In this document: in pieces, positions 5,397 through 5,748 of the stretch
Position numbering within the stretch: the first letter of the stretch is position 1
How the letters are laid out: each line of letters starts with the position of its first letter
Source: an uncultured Lachnospiraceae bacterium
Lineage (GTDB): Bacteria > Bacillota > Clostridia > Lachnospirales > Lachnospiraceae
Assembly: GCA_902782815.1 (NCBI GenBank)
Contig: CACZOS010000219.1
Span: 1-5,748, forward strand
DNA: 5,748 nucleotides
Direction of reading: 5' to 3'
Made by a program: the position numbers and the translations under genes
Notes under the pieces: generated by a model
Database searches by the model: none
What the model was told of the DNA's origin: nothing
The model's input: the letters and a program-made list of their open reading frames with translations, nothing else

Positions 5397-5748
5397 TTGG
5401 TTCAAAAAATGCGGAGACACTTTATTACGGTAACTATGATTCTCATATCCGCAGTGTTTATTCTTCTGCATGGGGTTTATCACATCCATATGGACTACTG
5501 GGAAAAGCAGGAGACACTTGACTTATTATACTGGATCTCACAGAGTGACACTTTGATGGATGCGGCAGATCCGAGGATCGGAGGGAAGGACTCAGAATGG
5601 AATGCTATTTATACGGCCGCTGTGGACAAAGAGGGAAAAATAATTTCCTTTAAGTCCAGCGACGGAAAAGGCAAGCCGGACGGTGTTGAAGAAATCATTC
5701 AGGGTATAATATCATCCGGGGAGAAAAGCAGCAGATGGAGACAGTGGC
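5397..5748 (+). CDS. Sensor histidine kinase, N-terminal part (3' partial)
   Basis: The frame is open to the right edge of the window. With the TTG start the visible part is 117 residues: a short basic cytoplasmic start (VQKMRRH), one membrane segment of about 20 residues (FITVTMILISAVFILLHGVY), then an extracytoplasmic sensor region. That region contains LLYWISQSD and a beta-rich stretch AVDKEGKIISFKS. This layout, directly after an OmpR-type regulator, is typical of Firmicutes sensor kinases. The HAMP, HisKA and ATPase domains would lie beyond the window, so the kinase call rests on context and N-terminal form. The same frame is open from ATG 5322, which overlaps the regulator stop in ATGA (5322-5325) and would add 25 residues. 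I prefer 5397 because of its ribosome site and because family members usually start just before the membrane helix, but 5322 is a real alternative. The stimulus cannot be read from the sequence. Confidence 0.75.
   Translation, partial: MVQKMRRHFITVTMILISAVFILLHGVYHIHMDYWEKQETLDLLYWISQSDTLMDAADPRIGGKDSEWNAIYTAAVDKEGKIISFKSSDGKGKPDGVEEIIQGIISSGEKSSRWRQW

Noticed and set aside
5309..5521. Plus-strand open frame of 70 codons over the kinase start
   Set aside because: It is out of frame with the kinase, whose frame gives a basic N-terminus, a clean membrane helix and no stop to the window edge.

Overview
The window looks like chromosome of a low-to-mid GC Gram-positive bacterium of the Firmicutes. 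It is most likely a gut-type member of the Clostridia (Lachnospiraceae-like). This is inferred from strong AGGAGG-type ribosome binding sites, tight same-strand gene packing, AGA/AGG-rich codon use, a dlt-like envelope-acylation gene set and an OmpR-type two-component pair. No mobile element, CRISPR array, tRNA or rRNA is visible, and no gap without a gene exceeds about 120 bases.

Bases 2-4523 are five genes on the plus strand with gaps of 12-45 bases, almost certainly one operon that starts upstream of the window. In order they are: the C-terminal end of an AMP-forming amino/acyl adenylating ligase (DltA-like); a 75-residue stand-alone carrier protein (DltC-like); a 409-residue fold-type III PLP decarboxylase of the DAP/ornithine decarboxylase family; a 540-residue MBOAT acyltransferase (DltB/AlgI-like); and a 378-residue membrane-anchored SGNH-type protein in the place of DltD.

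The set resembles the D-alanylation pathway of teichoic acids: activate an amino acid, load it on a carrier, pass it across the membrane with an MBOAT, and finish with DltD. The unusual part is the decarboxylase between the carrier and the MBOAT genes. Ligase + free carrier + fold-type III decarboxylase is the arrangement known from BtrJ/BtrI/BtrK (butirosin) and VinN/VinL/VinO (vicenistatin), where the amino acid is decarboxylated while attached to the carrier. My main hypothesis is that this operon makes a decarboxylated amino-acyl group (for example GABA, beta-alanine or a related omega-amino acyl) on the carrier and transfers it to an envelope polymer. The MBOAT also ends in a DltX-like F-x-Y-x-x-F tail, which may explain why no separate dltX gene is present.

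After a 118-base intergenic region with a weak hairpin, 11-base-phased repeats and a possible promoter, bases 4642-5748 hold an OmpR-family response regulator and the beginning of its partner sensor histidine kinase. The kinase is cut by the window edge. The pair may control the operon in response to envelope stress, but the sequence only shows that they are neighbours.
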